A stretch of DNA of 64,000 nucleotides from contig NC_068557.1 of the NCBI RefSeq assembly GCF_022201045.2, positions 6,200,001-6,264,000 of the forward strand. The letters are read 5' to 3'. Both the position numbers and the translations under genes were made by a program. The notes below the pieces were generated by a model that was not told where the DNA came from, ran no database searches, and saw nothing but the letters and a program-made list of their open reading frames with translations. Below, in pieces: positions 62,620-64,000 of the stretch (its first letter is position 1; each line of letters starts with the position of its first letter). The DNA comes from Citrus sinensis. Its lineage: Eukaryota; Streptophyta; Magnoliopsida; Sapindales; Rutaceae.

Positions 62620-63336
62620 AACCATTAAAGTGATAGCATCCAGCATGAGAAGCAGATCAAGACTATTCCCACTAACTAATTTTTTGAAGGGATCAGATGA
62701 TACAACATCTTGTCATGGGCAGAAGAATGGAGCTGGTGTATCATCTTTTACTCAGACTGACTATAGGTTTAAGCCTTTTGTTATTTTGTTTTTTGTACAT
62801 GATATTATTGTGATGCCAAAGACAAGTAATATGATAAGCTTGCTTGGTTAATACCTGCAAATTATACATGAGTTTACCAGAAACTATTTATATTCAACTG
62901 CTTCATGCTTTGTGACAGCTACTTGAATGTAACTATGTATGATACTGCTTAAGAATTTTAATGCTGGAATGCAATTAATGGATTCTCTTCTCACTCGTTC
63001 TGGATTGGTTTGCTTGTTGCTGTTAAAGTTTAACTCACAAGTTAATTTTGCTACTGTTAATAGATATTATTATAACTAAAGTATTGTAATCCCTTTAATT
63101 TTTAGCTATATGTGCAGAATGCTTATGTTAAGTTATTACATAGGAAATGCAGTATTGAAGACTAGGCCATATGCTCAAATCAAACAGGATACTTCACATT
63201 ATATACACTTAGTTAGCAAAGATAAGCATTCTGAAAATAGAGCATTACAAGTTCATTAAATTTTCATCTTATCATTACTCATTCCAGTAGTTAGAGTACA
63301 ACTTATTACAAAATTCATGTTAGTAATTTAGGTTAA
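62620..63336. other. convergent 3' region between the MULE transposase and the GRF gene
   Basis: Contains the transposase 3' UTR on the plus strand and that of the GRF gene on the minus strand. A frame continuing past the transposase stop (DMLLKNETIKV...KNGAGVSSF) reads plausibly as protein in a shifted phase at 62601-62769. It could be an alternative C-terminus if the 62506/62600 junction shifts, but the phase-keeping join ends at 62619. Confidence 0.45.
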
Positions 63337-63864
63337 TCACTTCAGGAAAATAACCACAAGAACACTCAGTAAAAAAAAAAAGGCATTCAAACAGAGCACA
63401 GCCTTCAGTAGCCCACATATCACCCCACCTTGTTCGGTTTTCTTTGAAGTGAGTTTATGCACATCACTTAAGTCTTGGTCACAAACATTTTGAGTTTGAT
63501 AAGTTTTTTTCAGTATAATCTTCACTTCATTCAGGGCACTTAGTATTTCTTCAAGTTCTACCTGCACTTGTTGTTGTGCTACTGTAAAACTATTATGACC
63601 TTCAAAGAATGCACCATTGTCGAAATCACTTGGTTCTGGACACCACCACTGGAAAAAGTCACAGGCATCATAAGGACAGTTGTAGAATAGCTTGTTTGGA
63701 TTATCTTCAGTCTCTGAAATTCGAATAGCAGCACGTACTCTGCAATCGCATTTCAAGTTCCTTAACTTGATCAGATTTCCATTAACTTGACTCCTCCATT
63801 TCATACTGCCTTTATTATATCTATTCTTCTTGTTAGTTACTGCACTTGAGCCCTCTGAATTCAT
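63337..63864 (-). CDS. GRF-type zinc-finger protein with C-terminal membrane segment
   Basis: A single exon of 175 residues starting at MNSEGSSAV; the frame is open further upstream but without an in-frame ATG closer to the promoter. Residues about 33-72 form a GRF zinc finger: CDCRVRAAIRISETEDN, then LFYNCPYDACDFFQWW, with the typical Cys spacing and aromatic end. A helical, probably coiled-coil stretch (QQQVQVELEEILSALNEV) follows, and the last 25 residues are hydrophobic (AVLCLNAFFFLLSVLVVIFL), predicting a tail anchor. GRF fingers bind single-stranded nucleic acid in characterised proteins; small plant GRF proteins of this shape are numerous and unstudied. It converges on the MULE transposase and may belong to the same element. 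Confidence 0.82.
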   Translation of the reverse strand: MNSEGSSAVTNKKNRYNKGSMKWRSQVNGNLIKLRNLKCDCRVRAAIRISETEDNPNKLFYNCPYDACDFFQWWCPEPSDFDNGAFFEGHNSFTVAQQQVQVELEEILSALNEVKIILKKTYQTQNVCDQDLSDVHKLTSKKTEQGGVICGLLKAVLCLNAFFFLLSVLVVIFLK

Positions 63865-63944
63865 GTTGTTGAGATTGAAAGATTGAGAGAAATGTAGTTG
63901 AGTTTGCAAAGTGTTAAGAAGAGGTAGAGATGCTTGTGAACAAA

Positions 63945-63972
63945 GCTCTGTATTTAAGCCTTTAAATAGGCA
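63945..63972 (-). promoter_or_regulatory. TATA-like boxes of the GRF gene
   Basis: On the minus strand CCTATTTAAA (about 63961-63970) and a second TTAAATACA (about 63949-63957) lie 85-105 bp before the ATG at 63864. Either would fit a TATA box with a leader of about 60 bases. This is inferred from position and sequence only. Confidence 0.4.
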
Positions 63973-64000
63973 AATCTGTGGCAATGTGACCGTTGGGATC

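Noticed and set aside
1-64000. tRNA, rRNA and microRNA genes.
   Set aside because: No tRNA A/B box pair, rRNA segment or convincing precursor hairpin was noticed by eye; a covariance-model scan was not possible.

Overview
This window is nuclear DNA from a flowering plant. The genes are split by many GT-AG introns, the spacers are very AT-rich, and transposon debris and a chloroplast-derived insert are present. The wording of the LRR receptor kinase and the other proteins suggests a eudicot, probably Citrus or a relative (inference from remembered homologues; no search was run). Gene models were built by hand by joining exons at GT-AG borders with codon phase kept throughout.

Layout, left to right: a GT17 glycosyltransferase on the minus strand (3.4-5.3 kb); an 8.6 kb gene-poor spacer; the 19-exon Golgi tether GC6/p115 (14.3-22.8 kb, +) with a MITE in intron 8 and foldback repeats in intron 17; glucuronokinase (24.3-26.6 kb, +); a small conserved protein of unknown function (27.5-28.4 kb, -); a Mutator-type MITE with a perfect 9-bp target duplication; an LRR-XII receptor kinase with a non-RD kinase domain (31-34.1 kb, +); a second MITE; an organelle-type TruB pseudouridine synthase (35.6-41.7 kb, +) whose 3' end carries two separate tandem duplications; a 13-exon DUF707 gene (42.4-44.8 kb, -); a tandem TRIM retrotransposon array with four LTRs inside one target-site duplication (47.7-48.5 kb); a chloroplast ycf2 fragment (48.6-49.1 kb); SGF29, a SAGA subunit with a 14-nt microexon (50.1-54.9 kb, +); and a Mutator-rich right end (56.4-64 kb) with a broken MuDR-type transposase, an intact one with all key residues, and a convergent GRF zinc-finger gene.

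The cellular genes do not form one pathway. GT17 and GC6 serve the Golgi, glucuronokinase feeds UDP-glucuronate for wall polysaccharides, TruB modifies organellar RNA, SGF29 reads H3K4 methylation, and the receptor kinase is of the immune type. Their order appears to be an ancestral block: several of these families are also close neighbours in Arabidopsis (remembered locus numbers). The most unusual structures are the TRIM array, the duplicated TruB 3' end, and the Mutator cluster at the right edge.
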